A stretch of DNA of 64,000 nt, from contig NZ_JADKYX010000014.1 of NCBI RefSeq assembly GCF_016093545.1, forward strand, positions 114,667 to 178,666. The letters run 5' to 3'. Position 1 is the stretch's first letter. Each line of letters begins with the position of its first letter. The position numbers were made by a program, and so were the translations under genes. A model generated the notes under the pieces. It was not told the DNA's origin. It was given only the letters and a program-made list of their open reading frames with translations, and made no database searches. The DNA is from Massilia rhizosphaerae (GTDB lineage Bacteria > Pseudomonadota > Gammaproteobacteria > Burkholderiales > Burkholderiaceae_D). Shown one piece after another: positions 26,345-33,470 of this stretch.

Positions 26345-27211
26345 ATGAGCACCCCTTATACCGAAGCCGCGTCCAGCCGGTTCGTCACAGTCCGCGATGG
26401 CGAGGTGGCGTACAACGTTCACTACAACGACGTCGGCCCGGCGTCCAGCCAGGCCGTCGTGATGCTGCATGGTTCGGGCCCGGGCGCGACCGGCTGGGCG
26501 AACTTCCACCGTAACGTCGAGTCTTTCGCCGGCGCCGGCTATCGCGTGCTCCTGATCGACATGCCCGGATTCGGCAAGAGCGACGCGTTCCTCAACACGG
26601 CCGGCTCGCGCTCGGACTTCAACGGCCGCATCGTCAAGCTCGTGCTGGATCGGCTCGGCGTGGAACGCGCGCACCTGGTCGGCAATTCGATGGGCGGGCA
26701 CAGCAGCATGGCCTTCGCGCTCGCCAATCCCGGGCGTGTCGGCAAGCTCGTCCTGATGGGCGGCGGCACGGGCGGCCCGAGCCAGTTCGTGCCGATGCCG
26801 ACCGAAGGCATCAAGCTGCTCAACCACGTCTATCGCGAACCGACGCTCGAGAACGTCAAGCGCATGATGAACATCTTCGTGTTCGACGCCAGCGCACTGA
26901 CGGACGATCTCCTGCAGCTGCGCGTGGAAAACATGCTCGCGCGCCGCGATCACCTCGACAACTGGGTCAAGAGCGTGACCGCGCATCCGAAGCAGTTCAG
27001 CGACTACGGCCCGCGCCTCGGCGAGGTCAAGGCACCGGCCCTCATCATCTGGGGCCGCGACGACCGCTTCGTTCCGTTCGATATCGGCCTGCGCCTGCTG
27101 TGGGGCATGCCGAATGCCGAGATGCACATCTTCAACCGCTGCGGCCACTGGGCGCAGTGGGAACACGCGGACAAATTCAACCGCATGGTGCTGGCGTTTC
27201 TGGCGGAATGA
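26345..27211 (+). CDS. mhpC: Meta-cleavage product hydrolase (MhpC-like alpha/beta hydrolase)
   Basis: A 288-residue C-C hydrolase; the ATG after CCGGAGGAATCGCAT was chosen over a TTG further up. The oxyanion segment is LHGSGPGATGW, nucleophile S115 lies in GNSMGGH, D240 in WGRDDRF and H268 in CGHWAQWE. Enzymes of this type cut the dienoic acid formed by extradiol cleavage. The position after mhpB-D-F-E makes it the partner of the MhpB enzyme. A second hydrolase of the same family lies at 27713. Confidence 0.9.
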   Translation: MSTPYTEAASSRFVTVRDGEVAYNVHYNDVGPASSQAVVMLHGSGPGATGWANFHRNVESFAGAGYRVLLIDMPGFGKSDAFLNTAGSRSDFNGRIVKLVLDRLGVERAHLVGNSMGGHSSMAFALANPGRVGKLVLMGGGTGGPSQFVPMPTEGIKLLNHVYREPTLENVKRMMNIFVFDASALTDDLLQLRVENMLARRDHLDNWVKSVTAHPKQFSDYGPRLGEVKAPALIIWGRDDRFVPFDIGLRLLWGMPNAEMHIFNRCGHWAQWEHADKFNRMVLAFLAE

Positions 27212-27252
27212 CGCGGCAAGAACAGATTTTCAAGAATTCACAGGAGTAGTCG

Positions 27253-27681
27253 ATGAGCGAACAAGGCATCACCGGACGCTGGCAGATCGTCGCGTGGGAA
27301 CAGGTCTACGACGACGGCCGCCGCACCTACCCGATGGGGCAGCAAGTGCAAGGCTTCATCCAATACGATCCCGACGGCCGCATGATGTGCATGCTGTGCC
27401 GCGGCGACCGCCAGAACTTCACGATCGGCGGGCAATGGAACGCCTCGGAGGAAGAAAGGGCGGCGGCCTACAGCTCCATGCTGGCCTATGCCGGGACCTA
27501 TACGTTTGGCGGCGATACCGTCAGCCATCACGTGGAATTGAGCGCCTTTCCCAACTGGCAGGGCGGCACCCAGAAGCGCCGTATCGAAACGTTCGAGGCG
27601 GACCGGCTGGCGCTGGTGGCGCGCCTGGAAGAGGGCACGTCGGAAGCGCGCACGGCGCGGCTGATCTGGAAGCGCGGCTGA
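27253..27681 (+). CDS. Lipocalin-like domain protein
   Basis: A 142-residue protein preceded by CAGGAGTAGTCG. The layout fits the lipocalin-like beta-barrel family: GITGRWQIVAWEQ at the start, GFIQYDPDGRMMCML, TFGGDTVSHHVELSAFPNW, and a closing TARLIWKR strand. There is no signal peptide, so it acts in the cytoplasm. Such proteins occur as small accessory genes in aromatic catabolic operons; binding of a hydrophobic intermediate is a guess. Confidence 0.75.
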   Translation: MSEQGITGRWQIVAWEQVYDDGRRTYPMGQQVQGFIQYDPDGRMMCMLCRGDRQNFTIGGQWNASEEERAAAYSSMLAYAGTYTFGGDTVSHHVELSAFPNWQGGTQKRRIETFEADRLALVARLEEGTSEARTARLIWKRG

Positions 27682-27712
27682 CCATTACGGCATGAAAATT
27701 CGAGAAGCAGAC

Positions 27713-28543
27713 ATGAGCGAGAACGTTCCCGAGATCGGCAACAGCATCACCCTCGACGGGGTGGACATCAACTATCACGACCGCGGGCAGGGCGACGCCA
27801 TCCTGCTCATTCACGGCTCGGGCCCGGGCGTGACGGCGTGGGCCAACTGGCGCCTGGTCCTGCCGGAACTTGCGACCTCGCACCGCGTGGTCGCGCCGGA
27901 CATGGCCGGCTTCGGCTACACGCACGCGCCGCCCGGGTACCGGACGTCGCCGGACAACTGGGTCGCGCAAGCCATCGGCCTGATGGATGCGCTGGGGATC
28001 GCGCGATTTTCCGTCATCGGCAATTCCTTCGGCGGCGCCATCGCGCTGAGGCTGGCGAGCATGTATCCGGACCGCGTCAGGAAAGTCGTGCTGATGGGCT
28101 CGGTCGGCACGCGTTTTCCGATCAGCGAAGGACTGGACAAGGTGTGGGGATACCGGCCGTCGCGCGACGCCATGCGCGAACTGATCGGCATCTTTGCCTA
28201 CGACCAGTCGATCGTCACGGACGACCTGGTCGAGTTGCGCTACCGCGCCAGCATCCGCGCCGACGCGCAGGAGCGCTTTGCCCGGCTGTTTCCCGCGCCG
28301 CGCCAGGAGGGCGTCGACATGCTTGCACTGAGCGATGCGCAACTGCGCGCCATCCGCATGCCCGTCGCCCTCGTGCACGGCCGCGACGATCGCGTCATTC
28401 CGTTCAGCGTATCGGAAATGCTCGCATCGAAGCTGCCGAACGCCACCCTGCACCCGATCGCCAATTGCGGCCACTGGGTGCAAATCGAGAAGAAGCAGGC
28501 ATTCCTCGACATCGTCACCCGCTTCCTGGAGGAAAACACATGA
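27713..28543 (+). CDS. Second meta-cleavage product hydrolase (alpha/beta hydrolase)
   Basis: A 276-residue protein starting MSENVPEIG after GAGAAG; an ATG seven codons earlier is in frame. The triad is S105 (GNSFGGA), D226 (HGRDDRV) and H254 (CGHWVQIE), with the HGSGPGVTAW oxyanion segment. It resembles 2-hydroxymuconic semialdehyde and HOPDA-type hydrolases. It overlaps the type I dioxygenase gene by ATGA, so these two form a coupled ring-cleavage pair separate from MhpB/MhpC. Confidence 0.9.
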   Translation: MSENVPEIGNSITLDGVDINYHDRGQGDAILLIHGSGPGVTAWANWRLVLPELATSHRVVAPDMAGFGYTHAPPGYRTSPDNWVAQAIGLMDALGIARFSVIGNSFGGAIALRLASMYPDRVRKVVLMGSVGTRFPISEGLDKVWGYRPSRDAMRELIGIFAYDQSIVTDDLVELRYRASIRADAQERFARLFPAPRQEGVDMLALSDAQLRAIRMPVALVHGRDDRVIPFSVSEMLASKLPNATLHPIANCGHWVQIEKKQAFLDIVTRFLEENT

Positions 28544-29508
28544 GCGTCATATCCTTGGGTTACGTGGGCGTGAGTACCGGCCGCCTGGACGAGTGGGCCG
28601 ACTTCGGCACGGCATTCCTCGGCCTGCAAATTGCCGACCGGTCGGCGCGGACCCTGTCCTTCCGCATGGACGACTTGAGCCAGCGCTTCCAGTTCGAGGA
28701 CGGCGCCGACGGCGTCATCCAGCAGATCGGATGGGAAGTGGAAAGCGCCGCGGCCCTGCAAGCGATGGCGGCACGGCTGGAAGCGGCCGGCGTCCGGATC
28801 CAGCGCGGCAGCGCCGCGCTGGCCGGGCAGCGCCGGGTGCGCGAACTCATCTGGATGCATGACCCGGCCGGAAACCGGGTCGAGCTCTACTGGGGACCGG
28901 AAAAAGCGGACAGTCCGTTTGCGCCGGGACGCAATATCGCCGGCTTCCGCGCCGGCCCGCTCGGCATCGGCCACGTGGTGCTGACCTGCGAAAATATCGC
29001 GTCCGTGCTGCCTTTCTATACCGAGCTGCTCGGCTTCGGCGTATCCGATTACGTGCTGGCCCCGTTCAAGGCCTATTTCCTGCACGTCAACCCGCGTCAC
29101 CACAGCCTGGCCTTGATCGAAAACGGACGGCGCGGCTTCCATCACCTGATGTTGGAGCTGATGCAGTTCGACGACGTGGGGCATGCCCACGACCTGGCGC
29201 AACTGCGCAAGGCGGACATTGCGGTTACCCTGGGTCGGCATTCCAACGACCACATGACGTCCTTCTATGTCAGGACGCCATCGGACTTCATGATCGAATA
29301 CGGTTGGGGCGGCCTGACCATCGACCCTGCCACCTGGCAGGCGGTCGAGTTGACCGATGGCCCCAGCATCTGGGGACATAACCGGAGCTGGTTGAGCGAG
29401 GAGGCCAATGCCGTCTTGCGCGCCCAACTGCAAGACAATGCCGATCGAGGGCTGCGCCAGCCGGTGCACGTCCTGCCCGGTAATCATGATGTCGTTAGCG
29501 ATCGCTAA
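28540..29508 (+). CDS. Type I (VOC-fold) extradiol dioxygenase, 2,3-dihydroxybiphenyl dioxygenase-like
   Basis: A 322-residue two-domain vicinal-oxygen-chelate protein. The iron ligands expected from BphC are present in the C-terminal domain: H145 (GIGHVVL), H201 or H202 (GFHHLMLE) and E253 (MIEYGW). Second-shell residues H187 (or H188), H238 and Y243 also match. It cleaves an aryl-catechol. It is unrelated in fold to the MhpB enzyme, so the cluster has two independent extradiol activities. The last gene of the catabolic region; an integrase relic lies immediately downstream. Confidence 0.92.
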   Translation: MSVISLGYVGVSTGRLDEWADFGTAFLGLQIADRSARTLSFRMDDLSQRFQFEDGADGVIQQIGWEVESAAALQAMAARLEAAGVRIQRGSAALAGQRRVRELIWMHDPAGNRVELYWGPEKADSPFAPGRNIAGFRAGPLGIGHVVLTCENIASVLPFYTELLGFGVSDYVLAPFKAYFLHVNPRHHSLALIENGRRGFHHLMLELMQFDDVGHAHDLAQLRKADIAVTLGRHSNDHMTSFYVRTPSDFMIEYGWGGLTIDPATWQAVELTDGPSIWGHNRSWLSEEANAVLRAQLQDNADRGLRQPVHVLPGNHDVVSDR

Positions 29509-29539
29509 TCGAGATCGTGACGCCTGACGCCCTGGCCGC

Positions 29540-29798
29540 GTGCCTCTTGCGGCCGAATTTCCTGTTCTTGCCGAAGGGTTGAGCCGCACTGATCTCATCG
29601 AAATACCAGTCGATGGGCTCTTTTAGGGTAATATTCGCCAGCCCGCGAGCGCCGTCGAAGCGCCGGGCATCCATCTCAGCCTCGATCGGTCGCGCCACGC
29701 GACTCAGCGCCTTCGCCGGAAAGTTTCCGTTATGGACTTGTGACCCCTGCGGCGGATCCGCACCCGCCAGATGCTCCGACCTCAAGTATCGAAGTCAT
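29540..29798 (-). pseudogene. Frameshifted N-terminal relic of a tyrosine integrase
   Basis: Reading the minus strand from the ATG at 29798 gives MTSILEVG; a shift of frame gives WRVRIRRRGHKSITETF; a second shift gives ARPIEAEMDARRF and then ITLKEPIDWYFDEIS and QPFGKNRK. Laid end to end these match the N-terminal arm-binding and core-binding domains of dusA-type integrases; the intact integrase at 45349 starts MATILQIG, then WQARIRKKG. Homology stops around 29540, next to the dioxygenase gene, so the catalytic half is deleted. It sits 52 bases before the old dusA 5' end, in the same layout as the intact integrase and dusA. Confidence 0.75.
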
Positions 29799-29850
29799 CT
29801 GTTGCGGAATCGTCGCAGCGCTGGAGGAAACAGGGAAAAGTAGGGATTTG

Positions 29851-29907
29851 ATGAAAGACAGCAAGAGAAAACTGAGCGTAGCACCCATGATGGACTGGGC
29901 AGAGTGA
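29851..29907 (+). pseudogene. dusA: Severed 5' end of dusA
   Basis: The frame reads MKDSKRKLSVAPMMDWAE and then stops. SVAPMMDW is the N-terminal strand of tRNA-dihydrouridine synthase A; the intact gene on the far side of the island has SIAPMMDWTDRHCR. Homology ends right after the shared core ATGATGGACTGG, where the island begins. This is the 5' end that dusA had before the present island entered. Confidence 0.85.
29887..29898. other. Left attachment core of the dusA island (attL)
   Basis: ATGATGGACTGG is identical to 46642-46653 and encodes the MMDW of DusA. The flanks are also similar (gcaccc before, gcaga after, against gctccg and acgga at the right). Known dusA-directed integrases recombine in this part of the gene. 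Confidence 0.8.
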
Positions 29908-29945
29908 AGCGTCGCTAGCCCCGAGAAACATCAAAACTCAGCGAC

Positions 29946-29988
29946 TTGTGGCAGTGATTTGTGGCACTGAGCTCATCCGGTGCCACAA
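29946..29988. repeat. Integrase arm-type sites, left end
   Basis: TTGTGGCA occurs directly at 29946-29953 and 29959-29966, and inverted at 29981-29988. The same octamer occurs twice at the right end (46491, 46503). Position just inside both attachment cores is as expected for arm-type sites of a tyrosine integrase. Confidence 0.6.
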
Positions 29989-30071
29989 CTGTCAGCTCTT
30001 CAAATTTTGGCCAAAGTTGCCCGCAGGGTATTTGCGTGAGGTATCATGTTGTCAACTAAACATGAGGCTCT

Positions 30072-30803
30072 ATGCGCAAATTACTTGCCCTTCTTTCGCT
30101 GGCTTTCCTTTCTTGCGACGTCATGGCTGCTGATACTGTTAGCCTTTTGCCCGAAGACCATGGATACGAGATTGTTTTCTTCACTGGAGCAATCGAAGCA
30201 GGTGACGCAGAGAGGATTGCAGCAGCCTTCCAGAAGGCAAGCCCTAAGACCAGCCATCTTCTGATGATCAGCTCTCCAGGCGGACGTGTAAGCGAGGCGA
30301 TGAAGATCGGGAACTATCTGGAAGCACACGAGATCGGTGTAATTGTTCCCAAGGCGATGAGCTGCAAAAGCTCTTGTGTGCTTGTGCTGGCAGGGGGGGA
30401 GTCAAAGACTGTCGGAGGAAAGATTGGAATTCACCGGCCCTTCATCACGGACCTAGATCTTCCAGAAGGTGCTGTGGCCTCTGCTGTAATCCGCGTGCAA
30501 AACCAGATTCGGAAGTATCTGGAAGAAAAGGGTGTTGCCCCGTCACTGGTTGATGACATGTTCTCGGTTGAGCCGCACAAGATGCGTATCCTCACAAGTG
30601 AAGAGGTATCGCGCTACCGACTGGACCAAGGGAACTACATTAAGCAAGAGCAGGACGATATTCGTAGGGCTAAGAAGCTCGGCGTGACTAGGGAAGAGTA
30701 CGTTCAAAAGATGGCCAGGCTGAATGCAGAATGTACCAAGTACACTGGCTACGATGAACGTACGGCTTGCATTAACGCAATAATGGGGACGAACTTTAAA
30801 TAA
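30072..30803 (+). CDS. Periplasmic ClpP/SppA-like serine protease
   Basis: A 243-residue protein with a signal peptide (cut near MAADT, residue 20). The ClpP/crotonase-type fold is visible: ISSPGGRVSEAMKIG, the nucleophile segment CKSSCVLVLAGG (S100 or S101) and IGIHRP (H121), the usual Ser-His pair. It belongs to the small periplasmic ClpP-like proteins of unknown substrate. It is the first gene inside the left end of the island. Two cysteines bracket the nucleophile, which is a feature of this subgroup. Host role unknown. Confidence 0.8.
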   Translation: MRKLLALLSLAFLSCDVMAADTVSLLPEDHGYEIVFFTGAIEAGDAERIAAAFQKASPKTSHLLMISSPGGRVSEAMKIGNYLEAHEIGVIVPKAMSCKSSCVLVLAGGESKTVGGKIGIHRPFITDLDLPEGAVASAVIRVQNQIRKYLEEKGVAPSLVDDMFSVEPHKMRILTSEEVSRYRLDQGNYIKQEQDDIRRAKKLGVTREEYVQKMARLNAECTKYTGYDERTACINAIMGTNFK

Positions 30804-30822
30804 AAAATGGCCCGAAGGCCAT
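30802..30822 (-). terminator. Rho-independent terminator of the CAP lipoprotein gene
   Basis: The hairpin ATGGCC-TTCG-GGCCAT is followed by a T tract on the minus strand, 20 bases after the stop of the gene at 30843-31901. It also lies right after the stop of the convergent ClpP-like gene. Confidence 0.8.
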
Positions 30823-30842
30823 CTGTGTTTGCACAGGAAGCG

Positions 30843-31901
30843 TTACGGGCAACCGCGCTTGTAACTGCCGGTCGTGAAGCTCCACGACTTGTCGATCGTT
30901 AGGCCGTTGGTGGCGCCGGTGGCGGTGCCAGTGGCTTTGCCCACGAAACGCACGTTGTAGGTGGTGTTCGGCTTAAACGGAGCCTTGCCCACGACGAAGG
31001 CCACGTTCTGACCAAGATAAGTGGTGTCCTGGGGGCTGGTTGCACTGGTGATCAGGCGCACATCCAGCGGGGCGGTTTGACCGGCTTCGGTGAGAGTGAA
31101 GGTGGTCACGCTCAGGACAGTCGAAGCTTCCGAAGCCACGCTAACCGGGGCGCTGGTCTTGGTGCACATGTTTGCCTGGGTCATTTCCAGTTCTTGATAG
31201 AACGGGTTCGGGGCTTCCATGCTGTGCGTTAGGAACACGCCGGTTTGACCGTTGGCCGGGTACACGCCGACATAATCACCCGCGTTGACTTGCGCCTCGG
31301 TCGCGCCAAAGTCGATGTACAGTGGGTTGGTATCGTCGTCACCTGCCGAACCCACGACCGTGAAACCTTGGTACATCATGCTGGCGCGGTGGTACACGGT
31401 GTTGATCAGGTTATCGACTGCCGTGGCATTCGGGTTGCCTTGTTCCAGACTGAACGCAATCACTTCGCCAGCGATGGTGGCCGGGTAGCCAGCGGCGGTC
31501 AGACGCGCCTTTACGTCCACGCCAGTGAAGCCCGGATTGCCAGCGACTTCAACGTGGCCGTTGGCACCGCTCTGGTTCGTGTACACATAGAACTGGTGGT
31601 TCTTGGCGGCGATGTCGGCGTTGGCGTTCTGGTTGACCGGGCCGAGGTTCTGGACAGCGCGGAACGCATTCAGCTTTTTGAACGCGATATCAGCGGTCGA
31701 GCCAGCTGTGTAGGTCGAAGGCGCGGCAGCTTGCAGGCTGGCTGTTTGAACGGTCGAGACTGGAGTGGTGGGGACAGCGGGTGTAGTTGGGTTGCTGGCA
31801 ACCGGAGGCGACGAAGTACCGCCACCGCCACCGCAGCCCAAGAGTGCCAGCATTAAGCTGATAGAAATGGCGACTTTTGTTTTATGCACTTTTTTATCCA
31901 A
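30843..31901 (-). CDS. CAP/SCP-domain lipoprotein
   Basis: A 352-residue protein with a lipoprotein signal (LMLALLGCGGGGG, Cys near 23) and a Pro/Thr linker. A CAP-type domain follows from about residue 70 (AFKKLNAFRAVQNLGPV, ADIAAKNHQFYVYTNQ, GENxxx-like AGEVIAFS, YHRASMM). A C-terminal Ig-like module (about 240-350) ends with two thirds of its residues in strands. CAP proteins are secreted or surface-bound, with sterol, lipid or peptide ligands in known cases. It is a single-gene unit convergent to the ClpP-like gene. Confidence 0.82.
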   Translation of the reverse strand: MDKKVHKTKVAISISLMLALLGCGGGGGTSSPPVASNPTTPAVPTTPVSTVQTASLQAAAPSTYTAGSTADIAFKKLNAFRAVQNLGPVNQNANADIAAKNHQFYVYTNQSGANGHVEVAGNPGFTGVDVKARLTAAGYPATIAGEVIAFSLEQGNPNATAVDNLINTVYHRASMMYQGFTVVGSAGDDDTNPLYIDFGATEAQVNAGDYVGVYPANGQTGVFLTHSMEAPNPFYQELEMTQANMCTKTSAPVSVASEASTVLSVTTFTLTEAGQTAPLDVRLITSATSPQDTTYLGQNVAFVVGKAPFKPNTTYNVRFVGKATGTATGATNGLTIDKSWSFTTGSYKRGCP

Positions 31902-32160
31902 TAATTATTGATGGGGCAGTTAGAAGAAGTGTTACGGGGTCACTTCACATCTAATTGCTCAATATTTATTATGTGTGTGCCAACACAACTCCGCTAGCGG
32001 ATTTTTAGAAAAAGCTAGGTTTTACGGCTTCGGACAGAAAAGGCCCTAAAATACCCGTTTGCAGACGTGACAATGTCACATACCGAAGAGTTCATTTTGA
32101 GTGTTAGATAGGCAGTAATGTTTGCTGGGGGACTGATACCCTGGTGTAGAATCGCTGACG

Positions 32161-32586
32161 TCAAGGTGTGTGTAGATCATCTCTAGAACCCCATTTCTTT
32201 GCGAGTGATTCCCATAAGGTGCTGCCATCCTCAAAGTATTGATGGACCTTTTTCAGAGGGTTGTGATCCATCTTGAGCACTAATAGACAGTCCTCATGTA
32301 TATCGCAGTCGAGTCGGCGTAGGTCCGTCATGTCGAAGGGAAAGCGGTCACCGCGATCTAAATTCAAAAGGAAGCGCGCCACCACTGACGATTGTCCACT
32401 TGAATAAAAAGCCACAGGAAGTAGACGCTGGAGTGCAAGTTCACCTTTGGCACGAATCTCCGGCAGATTATTTTCCAAGTGATATAATTCTGCCACTGCG
32501 GATTTCAATGCTTGCGCCAAATCGCATGAATCCGTATGTGAAGTCGCATGCATAATGTTTTTAGTTGCCTTTTCTTCTTGTGCCAT
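32161..32586 (-). CDS. Hypothetical protein, DUF7673-like
   Basis: A 141-residue protein. The central part, LALQRLLPVAFYSSGQSSVVARFLLNLDRGDRF (given in pieces: RLLPVAFYSSGQS, RFLLNL, FPFDMTDLRRLDCDIH), is typical of a small family found on plasmids and integrative elements. No catalytic motif can be named. It lies 31 bases after the PrtN-like gene on the same strand and is probably co-transcribed with it. Confidence 0.6.
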   Translation of the reverse strand: MAQEEKATKNIMHATSHTDSCDLAQALKSAVAELYHLENNLPEIRAKGELALQRLLPVAFYSSGQSSVVARFLLNLDRGDRFPFDMTDLRRLDCDIHEDCLLVLKMDHNPLKKVHQYFEDGSTLWESLAKKWGSRDDLHTP

Positions 32587-32617
32587 ACAAAAGCCCCTTT
32601 TTAATTAATTGTTTAAG

Positions 32618-32848
32618 TTATTTTTCAAAAATCTTACGAGCAAGCATTCGTTGCTGGTCAATATAATCAGCAAGATCACGTACATCAACTACGCGATTTT
32701 TTCCTAATTTTCTAGTCGGGATAGGAAACGTGCCGGCGCTGATTTGGTTATGGGCAGTTCCCACTTCCATTCCGAGCTCAGGTGCTGCCTCCGTTAATGT
32801 AATAGTGAGTTTTCCGTATTTTAAGCCGTAAAATATATGTGCATTCAT
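32618..32848 (-). CDS. PrtN/AlpA-like small DNA-binding regulator
   Basis: A 76-residue protein. The middle, YGKLTITLTEAAPELGM, then GTAHNQISAGTFPIPTRKLG and VVDVRDLADYIDQQR, is the helix-turn-helix plus wing of the pyocin activator PrtN family, also used as element regulators or excisionase-like proteins. It is transcribed away from the replication gene block and so sits at the regulatory switch of the island. Whether it activates or helps excision is not visible. Confidence 0.75.
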   Translation of the reverse strand: MNAHIFYGLKYGKLTITLTEAAPELGMEVGTAHNQISAGTFPIPTRKLGKNRVVDVRDLADYIDQQRMLARKIFEK

Positions 32849-33170
32849 TTGTTTTCCTCAAGCAACGTCTGGATGAGCACATTCTATAGGCAAGTAAATA
32901 TCTAATGCATTGAGGTCTGGGAAAAAAATTCAATTTGCAAGGTTTTTCGCAAATTTCCAACAGTGTTGAATTTCGTTCAATAGCCGAGATACAGCTAATT
33001 CGAAACAAGTGTCGTTTTTTTCTGAAAGAGATTTCGAATCTTATAGTAATCTGAATATCAGCAATATTTCTGTGCTCGATTTTTTCAAATAACTGAGAAA
33101 TAACGCTATTTCTACGAATTTTCGATTGGGGAACTGATAACGTAGCTACACCTTACCTTAGGGTGTAAAT
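32849..33170. promoter_or_regulatory. AT-rich divergent control region with inverted repeat
   Basis: About 320 bases between divergent genes with no convincing ORF. An inverted repeat TACACC-N9-GGTGTA (33147-33152, 33162-33167) lies directly before the start of the gene at 33171 and could be an operator. No iteron series was seen. Confidence 0.45.
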
Positions 33171-33470
33171 ATGTTAAACACAAATCAATCTATTGATGAT
33201 TTTGAAACAAATTCTAAATCGTTAGCCCAATCAAATAAATTTCCTGGCAACAAAAGCAACATTGGCCCGAGACTCAGTCAGCATCCAATCCAGCTGACGC
33301 TACCACACTTTGCGCCGGCTCAATATCCCGAACCTTCGACACCGCGAACTGCTGGATGCTTGCCAAAGCGATCGCTGTTTAAAAAAGGCGCCCAGCATGT
33401 CTTGCCTGATCAGCACCAGTTGAGCTTTCAATTTTTTGGTTCCAATTCTTCAGTTGGGGCTGAAGAATGA
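33171..33470 (+). CDS. Hypothetical protein, coupled to the replication initiator
   Basis: A 99-residue protein, low-complexity and Ser/Asn/Pro-rich, without a domain I recognise. Its stop overlaps the ATG of the replication initiator (ATGA), which supports real translation and coupling. It could be a leader-type protein that controls Rep translation. Confidence 0.5.
   Translation: MLNTNQSIDDFETNSKSLAQSNKFPGNKSNIGPRLSQHPIQLTLPHFAPAQYPEPSTPRTAGCLPKRSLFKKGAQHVLPDQHQLSFQFFGSNSSVGAEE

Noticed and set aside
29613..29843. 76-residue plus-strand frame between dioxygenase and dusA fragment
   Set aside because: Antisense to the integrase relic, which explains the sequence better.
32778..33008. 76-residue minus-strand frame overlapping the PrtN-like gene
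   Set aside because: Overlaps a recognised regulator and an AT-rich promoter region; no family features.
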